Position numbers and translations under genes: made by a program | Shown: positions 1 through 7,564 of the stretch, piece by piece | How positions within the stretch are numbered: the stretch's first letter is position 1 | How the letters are laid out: each line of letters begins with the position of its first letter | Source: Micromonospora sp. KC606 | Lineage (GTDB): Bacteria; Actinomycetota; Actinomycetes; Mycobacteriales; Micromonosporaceae | Length of the DNA: 43,202 nt | Assembly (NCBI RefSeq): GCF_004348675.1 | Contig: NZ_SMKN01000027.1 | Coordinates: 1-43,202, forward strand | Direction of reading: 5' to 3' | Notes under the pieces: generated by a model | What the model was told of the DNA's origin: nothing | The model's input: only the letters and a program-made list of their open reading frames with translations | The model's database searches: none

Positions 1-582
1 GTCGAGGGTGGCGGCATCCGCCGCGGCGCCGGCCTCCAGCAGGACCGTCGCCCACACCCCCGGCCCGAGGCTGGGCAGGATGCCCCGCACCGCCGGGTAC
101 GCCGTCTCGTCCGCCGCGATCAGCACCCGCGTCGCCGGCCCCGGCTCCCACTGCACGCCGTACCTGGGCTGGCCGGCCTGGATGTGCGGACCCGACAGGA
201 TCAGTCGGTCGCCCGGTCGGGCCCCCGCCGCCCAGCCGCTTGCCGGACCGTGCGGCTGGTGCAGGTAGAAGTCCAGGTCCAACTCACCCGCCGTCGGCCG
301 TGTCCGGTACGCGGTGTAGCTGCGCAGCCATGGACGCTCGCGGTCGGGGACGGACCGCCACTCGCGCCGCCACACCTGCTCGGGCAGCCCCGCCCGCAGT
401 CCGGCAGGGTAGTCGCCGGTGATCGGCAGCATGATCTTGATGCGCTGGTCGAGCTGGTGCGGGGCCAGGTCCCGCAGTCGTTCGTCGCCGAGCGTGACGC
501 GGACGAACCCGGGCGACAGTCGCCGGGTCGCCGTCACGGTTGTCTCGAACAGGATGTTGGGCGAGTTGCGGAAGGCGGACAT
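1..582 (-). CDS. Siderophore-interacting FAD-binding protein (partial, 3' end outside window)
   Basis: Reading the minus strand from ATG at 582 gives 194 residues without a stop up to the window edge, so the C-terminus is missing. The N-terminal FAD-binding barrel has the family motif RSYT at residues 87-90, followed by FYLHQPHGPASGWA, which matches the H-x-x-G-x-A-x-x-W signature of the SIP family (ViuB/FpvC-like ferric-siderophore reductases). The NAD(P)H-binding half starts at VLIAADETAYPA. These cytoplasmic enzymes use NAD(P)H and FAD to reduce Fe(III) in imported siderophores. The Shine-Dalgarno site is weak. No siderophore transport gene is visible in the window, so its partners must lie to the left. 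It is not obviously part of the arsenic island. Confidence 0.85.
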   Translation of the reverse strand, partial: MSAFRNSPNILFETTVTATRRLSPGFVRVTLGDERLRDLAPHQLDQRIKIMLPITGDYPAGLRAGLPEQVWRREWRSVPDRERPWLRSYTAYRTRPTAGELDLDFYLHQPHGPASGWAAGARPGDRLILSGPHIQAGQPRYGVQWEPGPATRVLIAADETAYPAVRGILPSLGPGVWATVLLEAGAAADAATLD

Positions 583-930
583 GCCGGCAGAGGTTAGCGG
601 GCCCGGTCCGGCCTGCTCGTCGGCCCGGTTCTGCTGGCCGCGCGGACCGGCTTGTCCTCCAGCTCCCGGGTGCGCCGCCGGGGACCACTCCCCGTCGTCG
701 CGGAGAACCAAGGCCCGGATCGCCGAGCTTGCCGACCGCGTCGCTCGACATCCGCGCCGAGTTGCACGATGGGGCCGACGACGCGCTCGATGTGGAACGT
801 GCCCGCGCCGAGGCGTGGGTCAGCGCGTTCCACCTCGCCGAGGAGCGCAATCGCCGCCGCACACGGGGGCGCGATAGTCAGGCCGACGGTCCGGGGCCTC
901 GCCGGGCCGAAGGACCGGAGCACGGCGCGG
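583..930. other. Stretch with no recognisable gene
   Basis: Both strands are open in several frames because of the high GC content, but no frame gives a protein I recognise and none has a convincing ribosome binding site. It separates the siderophore-interacting gene from a decayed gene, so it may be further decayed sequence. Confidence 0.5.
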
Positions 931-1231
931 TCAGTGGGAGCCTGGTCCGGGGATATGGATGCCGGCGGCGCGGAGCTTGGTCGCGAAAAGCGCGGCCAGC
1001 TGCGCCGCGGCGTCGGCTCTTCGCCGTGGTGGACGATCAGCGTGTACCGGGTCGCGGAGTCAGTGCGAGCTTGTAGACCGGTCACGGTCTTCAGCAGTGC
1101 GGGGCTGGCGAGGTAGTGGTCGGCCGCGGCGGTGGCGAGCTCGGCGATGCGGGGTCGTCGGGTTCCCAGGCCGTTGCTTCGGCTGGGCGCTTGGTCAAGG
1201 CGACGAGCCCCTCGGCCTTGCGGTGGAGATT
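931..1231 (-). pseudogene. Frameshifted C-terminal remnant of an unrecognised gene
   Basis: A protein-like sequence can be followed on the minus strand only by changing frame twice. It starts NLHRKAEGLVALTKRP, continues with RIAELATAAADHYLASP and LIVHHGE, and ends with AAAQLAALFATKLRAAGI before a stop at 931-933. The frame changes fall near 1147 and near 1020. Alanine-rich helical composition across all three segments suggests one former protein. I do not recognise the family. No start or promoter is visible upstream, so only the 3' part of the gene survives. Confidence 0.4.
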
Positions 1232-1306
1232 TCCCGCGTGTTGACCGGTCCGGGCGGGGTCGTGCCGGTGGCGTCTAGCTGGACGCTGGCCTTTCGATGG
1301 TGCCGG

Positions 1307-1570
1307 TTAGCGGGTCTTCCTCGTTGCCCGCTTGCGGGGCGGCGTCAACAGGTTGGCGATCGCGGCGATGGCGGACGGCACCGGGCGGTAGATCGCCCAG
1401 ACGCCGCGCTTCTCACGTTCGAGCAGGCCGGCTTCGGTGAGGATCCGAAGGTGATGACTCACGGTCGGCTGGGAAAGCCCGAGCGGCGCGGTGAAATCAC
1501 TCACGGACGCCTCCCCCGCCGGAGACGACTGGATCAGACTGAGCAGTCGCAGCCGGGCCGGGTCGGCGCC
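1307..1570 (-). pseudogene. ArsR-family regulator, 5' end deleted
   Basis: The minus strand encodes the body of an ArsR/SmtB winged-helix repressor: ADPARLRLLSLIQ, recognition helix LSQPTVSHHLRIL, wing EREKRGVWAIYR and a basic tail. The first roughly 25 residues of the fold are gone. The frame stays open to an ATG at 1660, but that extension is antisense to the neighbouring flavoprotein and is not ArsR-like. The usual arsenite-sensing CxC before the recognition helix reads SVSDF here, so the metal-binding cysteines are absent. A truncated protein could still be made, but with an abnormal N-terminus and no visible sensor. The break coincides with the break in the divergent gene. Confidence 0.7.
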
Positions 1571-2541
1571 GCGCCGGTCTGGATTACCTGGTCCTCGACG
1601 CCCAGCCGCAGCCGGGTGGGGCGTGGCGGCATGGCTGGGACTCGTTGCGGTTGTTCTCACCGGCGGAGCACAGCCCGCTGCCGGGGTGGGGGATGCCTCG
1701 GCAGGAGGGCGAGGAGTTCCCGACCGCCGGGCACGTCGTGGACTACCTGCGTGCCTATGAGCAGCGGTACGAGCTGCGGGTGCGTCGGCCGGTCCGGGTA
1801 CGCGAGGTGCGGCGGGCCGGGGAGCGCCTGGCGGTGGAGACCGACGCTGGGAGATGGCTGGCCGGGTACGTCATCTCGGCCACCGGTACGTGGGAGTGCC
1901 CGTACGTGCCCGACGTCCCGGGCCGTGCGGAGTTCGCCGGCCGGCAGCTGCACACGGTGCACTACACCTCGCCGGAGGAGTTCCGGGGGCAGCGGGTCGT
2001 GGTTGTCGGTGGAGGTAACTCAGCGGCGCAGATCCTGGCGGAGGTGTCCCGGGTCGCGGAGGCCACGTGGGTAACGGTGCGCCCGGCGCGGTTCATGCCG
2101 AACGACGTCGACGGTCGGGTGCTGTTCGGTGTGGCCACCCGCAAGGCCGCCGGTGGCGCCGGTGAGAGTGTCAGCGACCTTGGTGACATCGTGATGGTGC
2201 CCAGCGTCCGCGACGCGCGGGACCGCGGAGTCCTGCACCCCCGTCCGATGTTCGCGCGGCTGACCGAGCGCGGCGTGCAGTGGGCAGACGGCACCGAGCA
2301 GCTGTGCGAGGCGATCATCTGGTGCACGGGCTTCCACGCCAACCTCACCCACCTCGCGCCACTGTTGCCCGGATGGCAGAAAGGGGAGGTGGTCACCGAG
2401 GGCACCCGGTCAGTGGACGAGGCGCACCTCTACCTGCTCGGCTACGGCGATTGGACAGGGCTGGCATCGGCCACGCTGGTGGGTGTCGGCCGTACAGCGA
2501 GAGCGACGGTCGCCGACATCGCCTTCCGCCTGCGCGGATAG
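1570..2541 (+). pseudogene. arsO: ArsO-type flavin monooxygenase, 5' end deleted
   Basis: This plus-strand frame matches an NAD(P)/FAD-dependent monooxygenase of the kind found in actinomycete ars clusters. It begins abruptly at RRAGLDYLVLDAQPQPGG, which normally follows the first dinucleotide-binding motif, so about 25-30 residues including the FAD GxGxxG are missing. The rest is intact: LFSPAEHSPLPG, the second Rossmann motif VVVVGGGNSAAQ, and ATG-type motif YVISATGTW. An in-frame stop lies just upstream at 1540-1542 and the first usable start is TTG at 1645, inside the domain. An intact homologue lies at 6395-7522. Without its FAD site this copy is probably inactive. Confidence 0.75.
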
Positions 2542-2589
2542 CCGTCGGCCGAAGGCCCGGCCAAGTTGGCCGGACCCCGGGGTGGCACC

Positions 2590-3055
2590 GATTGGGGCAG
2601 GGCGGCGAGGTACCGCTCCGTCGAGGGCGGCGCAGCCGGTGCCGGCGGCGGTGATGGCCTGGCGGTAGGTGTGGTCGAGGAGGTCTCCGGCGGCGAACAC
2701 GCCGGGCAGGTTGGTGCGGGTGCCGGGTGCCGCGACAGTGACGTAGCCGTCGTTGTCGAGGGTGACCTGGCCGCGGAACAGTCCGCTGCGCGGGTCGTGG
2801 CCGATGGCGACGAACACGCCGGTGACGTCCAACAGCCGGGTCTCGCCGATGTGGATGTCCCGTAGCCGAACTGCGGCGACGGTGCCGTCGTGGCCGAGGA
2901 TCTCCTCGACCACACTGTTCCACACCACATGGATTTTCTCGTTGTTCAGCGCCCGTTCGGACGTGATCCGGCTGGCGCGGAAGCTGTCGCGGCGGTGGAT
3001 GACGGTGACGCTGCGCGCGAAGCGGGTGAGAAGGTGGCTTCTTCCATCGTCGGGC
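2590..3055 (-). pseudogene. Thioredoxin reductase remnant (arsT-like), C-terminal half
   Basis: The minus strand encodes the NADPH and C-terminal FAD parts of a TrxB-type reductase: MEEATF, then [17 protein letters not shown], and the signature [18 protein letters not shown] followed by GTGCAALD. One base is missing near 3028 (MEEATF to LTRFARS) and another near 2620 (AALD to ERYLAALPQ). The N-terminal half with the redox CxxC is absent. The relic lies just downstream of arsC on the same strand. Thioredoxin reductases occur in other actinomycete ars clusters, where they would recycle thioredoxin for ArsC. Here the cell must rely on a reductase encoded elsewhere. Confidence 0.8.
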
Positions 3056-3202
3056 ACGACACCCCCATCAGCCGTTCCTCTCCCGACCACGAGCGGGGGC
3101 ACGTTCTGACACCAGGACTCAACAGGTCCAGGCGGCGGGAGTGCTCACCCGCCCGCGGCTACCGGGTACCGGCTCTGCCAACGGCTGGCCCGACAGCTCC
3201 CA

Positions 3203-3610
3203 CTAGGCGGTGGGGCGCAGTTCGGTGAGGAGCTTCTCGACCCGGGTGCGGATCTCGTCGCGGATCGGGCGGACGGCGTCGACGCCCTTGCCGGCGGGGT
3301 CGACGAGCTTCCAGTCCTCGTAACGTTTGCCGGGGAAGACGGGGCAGGCGTCGCCGCAGCCCATGGTGACGATCACGTCAGACGACTCCGCGGTCTCGTA
3401 CTCGAGAAGCTTGGGGGTCTGGTCGGTGATGTCGATGCCGACCTCGCGCATGGCCTCGACGGCGGCCGGGTTGACGGTCTCGGCGGGTGCGCTGCCGGCG
3501 GAGCGGACCTCGACGGCGTCGCCGGCGAGGTGGCGTAGCCAACCGGCGGCCATCTGGGAGCGGCCGGCGTTGTGCACGCAGACGAACAGGACGCTGGGCT
3601 TGTCACTCAT
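3203..3610 (-). CDS. arsC: Arsenate reductase, low-molecular-weight phosphatase fold
   Basis: The protein has 135 residues, the usual length for a single-domain ArsC. It has the P-loop CVHNAGRSQ near the N-terminus (C-x5-R), a second cysteine pair in MGCGDACPVFPG, and the acid loop WKLVDPAG. Three cysteines of this kind are typical of enzymes that reduce arsenate to arsenite and are then recycled by thioredoxin. The start is ATG at 3610 with GGAAGG upstream, and it overlaps the stop of the small ORF before it in an ATGA arrangement. It is the last intact gene of the minus-strand arsenic operon; a broken thioredoxin reductase follows. Function is assigned from motifs and context with good confidence. 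Confidence 0.93.
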   Translation of the reverse strand: MSDKPSVLFVCVHNAGRSQMAAGWLRHLAGDAVEVRSAGSAPAETVNPAAVEAMREVGIDITDQTPKLLEYETAESSDVIVTMGCGDACPVFPGKRYEDWKLVDPAGKGVDAVRPIRDEIRTRVEKLLTELRPTA

Positions 3611-3789
3611 CGGGTGCCTTCCATGCGATGCGAGGGCCGGTTGACCGGCATGTCGCCAAGGTTTGGGAACAGGTGGGCGGGGGCGCTGTTGCGGTCGAGC
3701 ATCCGGTAGCGGCCGGGGCAGTGTCGGCGGTTGACGAAGCCCGGACCAGGCCGAGCGCCGCTGGTGGCCGTCGGGTGCGGTGTTGTCAT
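3607..3789 (-). CDS. Small ORF coupled to channel and arsC, function unknown
   Basis: A 60-residue frame fits exactly between the channel gene and arsC. Its ATG (3787-3789) overlaps the channel's stop as ATGA, and its own TGA overlaps the arsC ATG in the same way, so the three could be translated by one coupled passage of ribosomes. The product (starts MTTPHPTATSGARPGPGF, ends NRPSHRMEGTR) is rich in Pro, Arg and His, has one Cys, and has no membrane segment or signal peptide. I do not recognise a family. Alternatives are a non-functional spacer that keeps coupling intact, or a decayed domain. The double overlap is the main argument for a real gene. Confidence 0.5.
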   Translation of the reverse strand: MTTPHPTATSGARPGPGFVNRRHCPGRYRMLDRNSAPAHLFPNLGDMPVNRPSHRMEGTR

Positions 3790-4526
3790 GAGCGGTGGCT
3801 GGCGGTGGCGTCGTCGGTGGGGACGACGACCTGGTCGGCGGCGGCGCCGGCGTCGGGGTAGAGGGCAGCGAGCAGGCCGATGCCGACGGCGAGGCCGACG
3901 AGCTGCGCCAGGACGAACCCGGGCACCGAGGTGGGGGCGATGCCGGCGAAGGTGTCGGTGAAGGCGCGGCCGATGGTGACCGCCGGGTTGGCGAACGACG
4001 TCGAGGAGGTGAACCAGTAGGCGGCGCCGATGTAGGCGCCGACGGCGGCGGGAGCGACCGGGGCACGGCCGGAGCGGGCGAGGGCGAAGATCAGCAGGAT
4101 CAGACCGGCGGTGGCGACCACCTCGCCGAGCCACAGGTTGGCGGCGGTGCGGTCCTTGCCGGAGAAGTCGACGGCGGCGAGGTCGAACATGAGGTTCGCC
4201 AGCACCGACCCGGCGATCCCCCCGAGGACCTGCGCGACGGTGTAGCCGGCGAGGTCGCGGGCGGTGAGGCCGGTGCCAGCGCGGCGGCCGAGAAACCAGT
4301 CGGCCGCCGAGACGACAGGGTTGAAGTGGGCTCCGGAGACCGGGCCGAAGATCAGGATGAGCGTGCCCAGGGCGAACACCGTGGCGATCGAGTTCTCCAA
4401 CAGTTGCAGGCCGACGTCGCCCGGGGAGAGGGTCGTCGCCATGATGCCGGAGCCGACCACGGCGGTGACCAGCAGGGCGGTGCCGGTGAACTCGGCCAGC
4501 AGGCGCCGCCGAAGTGCGATGGTCAT
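3786..4526 (-). CDS. aqpS: MIP-family aquaglyceroporin, probable arsenite channel (AqpS-like)
   Basis: The protein has 246 residues with six hydrophobic segments and two pore half-helices. The first pore motif is HFNPVV, an NPV variant of NPA, and the second is FANPAV. This pair is seen in MIP proteins linked to ars genes, which replace an ArsB or Acr3 pump by letting arsenite made by ArsC leave down its gradient, as established for AqpS of Sinorhizobium meliloti. No arsB or acr3 gene is present in the window, which supports that role. The start is ATG at 4526. It lies 52 bp after an arsC gene and overlaps the next small ORF by ATGA. Confidence 0.88.
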   Translation of the reverse strand: MTIALRRRLLAEFTGTALLVTAVVGSGIMATTLSPGDVGLQLLENSIATVFALGTLILIFGPVSGAHFNPVVSAADWFLGRRAGTGLTARDLAGYTVAQVLGGIAGSVLANLMFDLAAVDFSGKDRTAANLWLGEVVATAGLILLIFALARSGRAPVAPAAVGAYIGAAYWFTSSTSFANPAVTIGRAFTDTFAGIAPTSVPGFVLAQLVGLAVGIGLLAALYPDAGAAADQVVVPTDDATASHRS

Positions 4527-4578
4527 TGGTCTGTTCTCTCCCGTGGTGTTGCTGTCCCGGTACGCCGGGCAGTGATGG

Positions 4579-5241
4579 TTATCGGGTGGCGGGGACGTTC
4601 AGCTCGTCGAGCAGGCGACGGACGCGACGTTCGATCTCGTCGCGGATCGGCCGCACACCGGTGAGGTCGCGGCCGGCCGGGTCGGCCACGGTCCAGTCTT
4701 CGTAGCGGGTGCCGGGGAAGACGGGGCAGGCGTCACCGCAGCCCATGGTGACCACGACGTCGGCGGCGCGGACCACCTCGTCGGTCCACGGCTTAGGGAA
4801 CTCCTCGGAGATGTCGATGCCGCGTTCGGCCATCGCCGCGACGGCGGCCGGATTGATCTCGATGCCGGGGTCGCTGCCACCGGACCAGGCGATGGCCCGG
4901 TCGCCGGCGAGGTGGGCGACGAAGCCCAAGGCCATCTGGGAGCGGCCGGCGTTGTGCGTACACAGGAACAACACGACCGGACGGCCGTCGCGGTGGTGGC
5001 CCTCGACGCGGGCCAGGGCTCGCAACCGCTGGCGGGCGAAACGCTCGGCGAGCAGCGGCAGATAGTTCGGGACGCTGGCGGCGGTGGCGAACTGGTCGTA
5101 GCTGCTGTGCAGGAACCGCTCGATGGTTTCGGTGCCGTAGCTGCCGTCGAACTCCTCAGTCAGGCGGGCCGCGGCGGTGTGCAGGGCGACCTGCTGGTCG
5201 AGGGTGATTTCCTGATGGAAATGGGCGGTGGTGTCGGTCAT
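4579..5241 (-). CDS. arsC: Arsenate reductase with N-terminal three-helix-bundle domain
   Basis: The protein has 220 residues: an N-terminal helical domain of about 85 residues (TLDQQVALHTAAARL through RLRALARVEGHH) followed by a complete ArsC domain with P-loop CTHNAGRSQ, cysteine pair GCGDACPVFPG and acid loop VADPAGRD. This layout matches the triple-cysteine enzyme ArsC1' of Corynebacterium glutamicum, which also has a helical extension and is recycled by thioredoxin. The reaction is arsenate to arsenite in the cytoplasm. The ATG at 5241 overlaps the stop of the preceding ArsR-ArsC fusion as ATGA, so the genes are probably translated together. Confidence 0.92.
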   Translation of the reverse strand: MTDTTAHFHQEITLDQQVALHTAAARLTEEFDGSYGTETIERFLHSSYDQFATAASVPNYLPLLAERFARQRLRALARVEGHHRDGRPVVLFLCTHNAGRSQMALGFVAHLAGDRAIAWSGGSDPGIEINPAAVAAMAERGIDISEEFPKPWTDEVVRAADVVVTMGCGDACPVFPGTRYEDWTVADPAGRDLTGVRPIRDEIERRVRRLLDELNVPATR

Positions 5242-5924
5242 CGGGGGCCTCCGGGCAGGATGGCGGGGGCGAGCCGGTCGACCCGGTCGGCCAGGTCGGC
5301 ATAGGCCGTCTCGAACGCCTCGTCGGTGTCGACGCGGACCGGGTCCGGGACGGACCAGTGCAGGCGGGGGCGGACCGGGCCGGTCAGTTCCTCGTGGGCG
5401 TTGTCGCAGACGGCGATCACCAGGTCGTCGTCACGGACGACGTCGGTGACGTGGGCCGTGCCGGCAGGGTCGAGGGCGAGATGGTGGCGGTGGGCCACGG
5501 CCACCGCGCGGGGGTGCACCCGGGAGGCGGGCTTCGTGCCGGCGCAGGCGGCGTCGCTGCGGGTGCGCTGCTTCCACAGGGCGGCGGCCAGCTGGGAGCG
5601 GGCCGAGTTGTGGGTGCACACGAACACCACCCGGCCGACACCGGGCAGGCGTGGGGTGACGAGGGCGGCCAGCGTCTCGGGGCGTAGCCGCAGGTAGGTG
5701 CGGCGCCGGTCGCCCTCGGATCGGCCCTTGGTGACCAGGCCGGCGTCGGTGAGGACCTTGACGTGGTGGGCGACCAGGTTCGTCGGCATGTCGAGGGCGT
5801 GGGCGATCTCCCCGGGAGAGGCATCGCCCAGGGTGAGCGCGTCCACGATCGCCAGGCGTGCCGGGTCGCCGAGTGCGGCATGGATCCGGGCTCGCCGCGC
5901 CAGCGAAGAAAGCTCAGCGTCCAT
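5238..5924 (-). CDS. ArsR-type repressor fused to ArsC/low-molecular-weight phosphatase domain
   Basis: The protein has 228 residues. Residues 1-90 form an ArsR winged helix (ALGDPARLAIVDAL, MPTNLVAHHVKVL, wing RSEGDRRRTYLRL). Residues from about 97 form a phosphatase fold with P-loop CTHNSARSQ (C-x5-R intact), VCDNAHEEL, and the acid loop SVPDPVRVD. Catalytic residues look complete, but the CGDAC pair of the neighbouring ArsC proteins is missing, so its reductant may differ. It may act as both sensor and enzyme, or the phosphatase fold may serve only to sense. The start codon sits 7 bases after a likely -10 box, pointing to a leaderless transcript. It heads the arsC-channel-arsC operon. Confidence 0.88.
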   Translation of the reverse strand: MDAELSSLARRARIHAALGDPARLAIVDALTLGDASPGEIAHALDMPTNLVAHHVKVLTDAGLVTKGRSEGDRRRTYLRLRPETLAALVTPRLPGVGRVVFVCTHNSARSQLAAALWKQRTRSDAACAGTKPASRVHPRAVAVAHRHHLALDPAGTAHVTDVVRDDDLVIAVCDNAHEELTGPVRPRLHWSVPDPVRVDTDEAFETAYADLADRVDRLAPAILPGGPR

Positions 5925-5961
5925 TGGCTCAATACTTGCTGAGCCAACCCCGTGGAGTCAA
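5924..5961 (-). promoter_or_regulatory. Promoter and palindromic operator of the arsR-arsC fusion
   Basis: Reading the minus strand, TTGACT (5956-5961) and AAGTAT (5932-5937) are 18 bases apart and resemble -35 and -10 boxes. A perfect inverted repeat TTGGCTCA-N8-TGAGCCAA spans 5924-5947, covering the -10 box and touching the ATG. A repressor bound there would block polymerase directly. There is no ribosome binding site, which fits leaderless translation. Confidence 0.6.
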
Positions 5962-5996
5962 GCTGATCCCGGCAGGGGTGGCCGGACTCAGGGATG

Positions 5997-6332
5997 TCAG
6001 CAGCAGGTGGTCAGGTACGACTGCAGGTCCGCCAGAGCCGCGAGGGCGCCATCTCGGTCGGCCCGGTAGAACACCGTCTTGCCGTCCCGTCGCGAGGTGA
6101 CCACTCCGCCACGTCGCAGCAGGGTCAACTGCTGTGACGCGGTGGCCTGGCTGATGCCGACCCGCTCGGCCACCTCACCGACGGACATCTCGGCGCCGCG
6201 GGCGAACAACATCATGATCCGCTGCCGGGTGGGGCTGCCGAGGGCCCTGAGGAACTCCTGCGTCCGGGGCGCAAGACCCGGGGCTGCGGTGGCCTGCGGC
6301 CCGGTCGGCCGGTCGTCGGCGGTCTGGCTCAT
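5997..6332 (-). CDS. arsR: ArsR-family repressor with C-terminal Cys-Cys
   Basis: From ATG at 6332 the protein has 111 residues. That start has a good site (GGGGAAAGG); an ATG at 6371 is possible but lies inside the operator dyad. It has a winged helix: LGSPTRQRIMMLFARG, recognition region ISQATASQQLTLLRRGG and wing SRRDGKTVFYRA. The usual CxC sensor near the recognition helix is absent (MSVGEVAE). Instead the protein ends in TTCC, so a vicinal Cys pair at the C-terminus may bind arsenite; this is inference. It lies between the divergent arsO gene and the arsR-arsC operon and could be cotranscribed with the latter. Confidence 0.88.
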   Translation of the reverse strand: MSQTADDRPTGPQATAAPGLAPRTQEFLRALGSPTRQRIMMLFARGAEMSVGEVAERVGISQATASQQLTLLRRGGVVTSRRDGKTVFYRADRDGALAALADLQSYLTTCC

Positions 6333-6353
6333 GGTCACACCTTTCCCCGCCAC

Positions 6354-6389
6354 CATCATATTGTCATTCAACGAAATGACGATATGATG
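6354..6389. promoter_or_regulatory. Long inverted repeat between divergent arsR and arsO
   Basis: Two 15-base arms (CATCATATTGTCATT at 6354-6368 and AATGACGATATGATG at 6375-6389) match at 14 of 15 positions around a 6-base spacer. It is the AT-rich centre of the region between the two divergent genes and is the obvious operator for the ArsR encoded at 5997-6332. It would control both directions. Confidence 0.7.
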
Positions 6390-6394
6390 GCTGG

Positions 6395-7522
6395 GTGACT
6401 GCTCAAGCTGATCCCCTGGTCATCGTCGGCGGCGGCCAGTCCGGCCTCGCCGCCGCCCGCGCCGCCCTCGCCGCCGGCCTGCGTCCGGTCGTCCTGCACG
6501 CGGGCACCGAACCGGTCGGTTCGTGGCCGGACTACTACGACAGCCTGACCCTGTTCTCACCCGCCCGCTACAGCGCCCTGCCCGGCATGCCTTTTGCCGG
6601 AGACCCCGACCACCACCCCCACCGAGACGAGGTCGTCGCCTACCTGCACCGCTACGCCGCGACTGTCGACGCCGAGATCCGCACCGGCGTGCGGGTCGCC
6701 GCGGTCCACCCTCGCGCCGACAGCGGATTCCTCATCCACACCGAGGCAGGTGACCAGATCGCCGCGGCCGGCGTCGTCGCCGCCAGCGGGTCCTTCGGCA
6801 ACCCGTACCTGCCCGACCTGCCTGGCCGGGGCGACTTCACCGGCGACCTGTTGCACGTCGCCGACTACCACCGGCCCGGCCCCTACTCCGGCAAGCGGGT
6901 CGTCGTCGTCGGGGCGGGCAACTCCGCGGTGCAGGTCGCCCACGAGCTCGCGGCGCACGCGCACGTCACCCTCGCCACCCGGGAGCCCGTCCGGTTCCTG
7001 CCCCAGCGCATCGGCGGGCGGGACCTGCACCACTGGCTGCGCGCCACCGGCGCCGACCGCCTCCCCCGACGGATCCTCACCCACCTGATCCGGCACGCCG
7101 CCGTGCTCGACGCCGGCGCCTACCGCCAGGCCATCGCGTCCGGGCGGCTCGCCCGCCGGGACATGTTCTCCGCCTTCACCCCCGAGGGCGTCGTCTGGAG
7201 CGACGGCACAACAGAAGCGGTGGACACCGTCATCTTCGCCACCGGCTACCGCCCGGATTCAAGCTACCTGGAGCCCCTCGGTGCCCTGGCCCACGGCACG
7301 CCCCGGCAGGTGGACGGACTCTCCACCACCCACCAAGGGCTGGCCTACGTGGGGCTGGAGTTCCAGCGATCCTTCGCCTCGAACACGCTGCGCGGCGTCA
7401 GCCGCGACGCCACCCACGTGATGCGCGCCCTCGCCGCACACCTGTCCGGTCGGCGCAGGCCGCCACGCCCGGCACGCGTCCCGACGTCCACGCGCGGCCG
7501 CACCGCTGGCACACCACGCTGA
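6395..7522 (+). CDS. arsO: ArsO-type flavin-dependent monooxygenase
   Basis: The protein has 375 residues and starts with GTG at 6395, only 5 bases after the operator, without a clear ribosome binding site. It carries the FAD motif VIVGGGQSGLAAA (residues 8-20), LFSPARYSALPG, the NADPH motif VVVVGAGNSAVQV, and a late ATG motif VIFATGYRP. This matches flavoprotein monooxygenases found in actinomycete ars clusters, where arsO has been named next to arsR, arsB, arsC and arsT. The substrate is not established; oxidation of a trivalent arsenical is plausible. The last 25 residues are basic and low in complexity. It is the intact counterpart of the truncated gene at 1570-2541. Confidence 0.82.
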   Translation: MTAQADPLVIVGGGQSGLAAARAALAAGLRPVVLHAGTEPVGSWPDYYDSLTLFSPARYSALPGMPFAGDPDHHPHRDEVVAYLHRYAATVDAEIRTGVRVAAVHPRADSGFLIHTEAGDQIAAAGVVAASGSFGNPYLPDLPGRGDFTGDLLHVADYHRPGPYSGKRVVVVGAGNSAVQVAHELAAHAHVTLATREPVRFLPQRIGGRDLHHWLRATGADRLPRRILTHLIRHAAVLDAGAYRQAIASGRLARRDMFSAFTPEGVVWSDGTTEAVDTVIFATGYRPDSSYLEPLGALAHGTPRQVDGLSTTHQGLAYVGLEFQRSFASNTLRGVSRDATHVMRALAAHLSGRRRPPRPARVPTSTRGRTAGTPR

Positions 7523-7564
7523 CAGCCCAGGGGCGGGCGTCGCGCAGACCGCGTGACGGTGTTA

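Noticed and set aside
540..1076. Plus-strand frame with helical-looking segment (ALDVERARAEAWVSAFHLAE)
   Set aside because: No start with a binding site, and the 3' half overlaps a better-supported minus-strand remnant; left unassigned.
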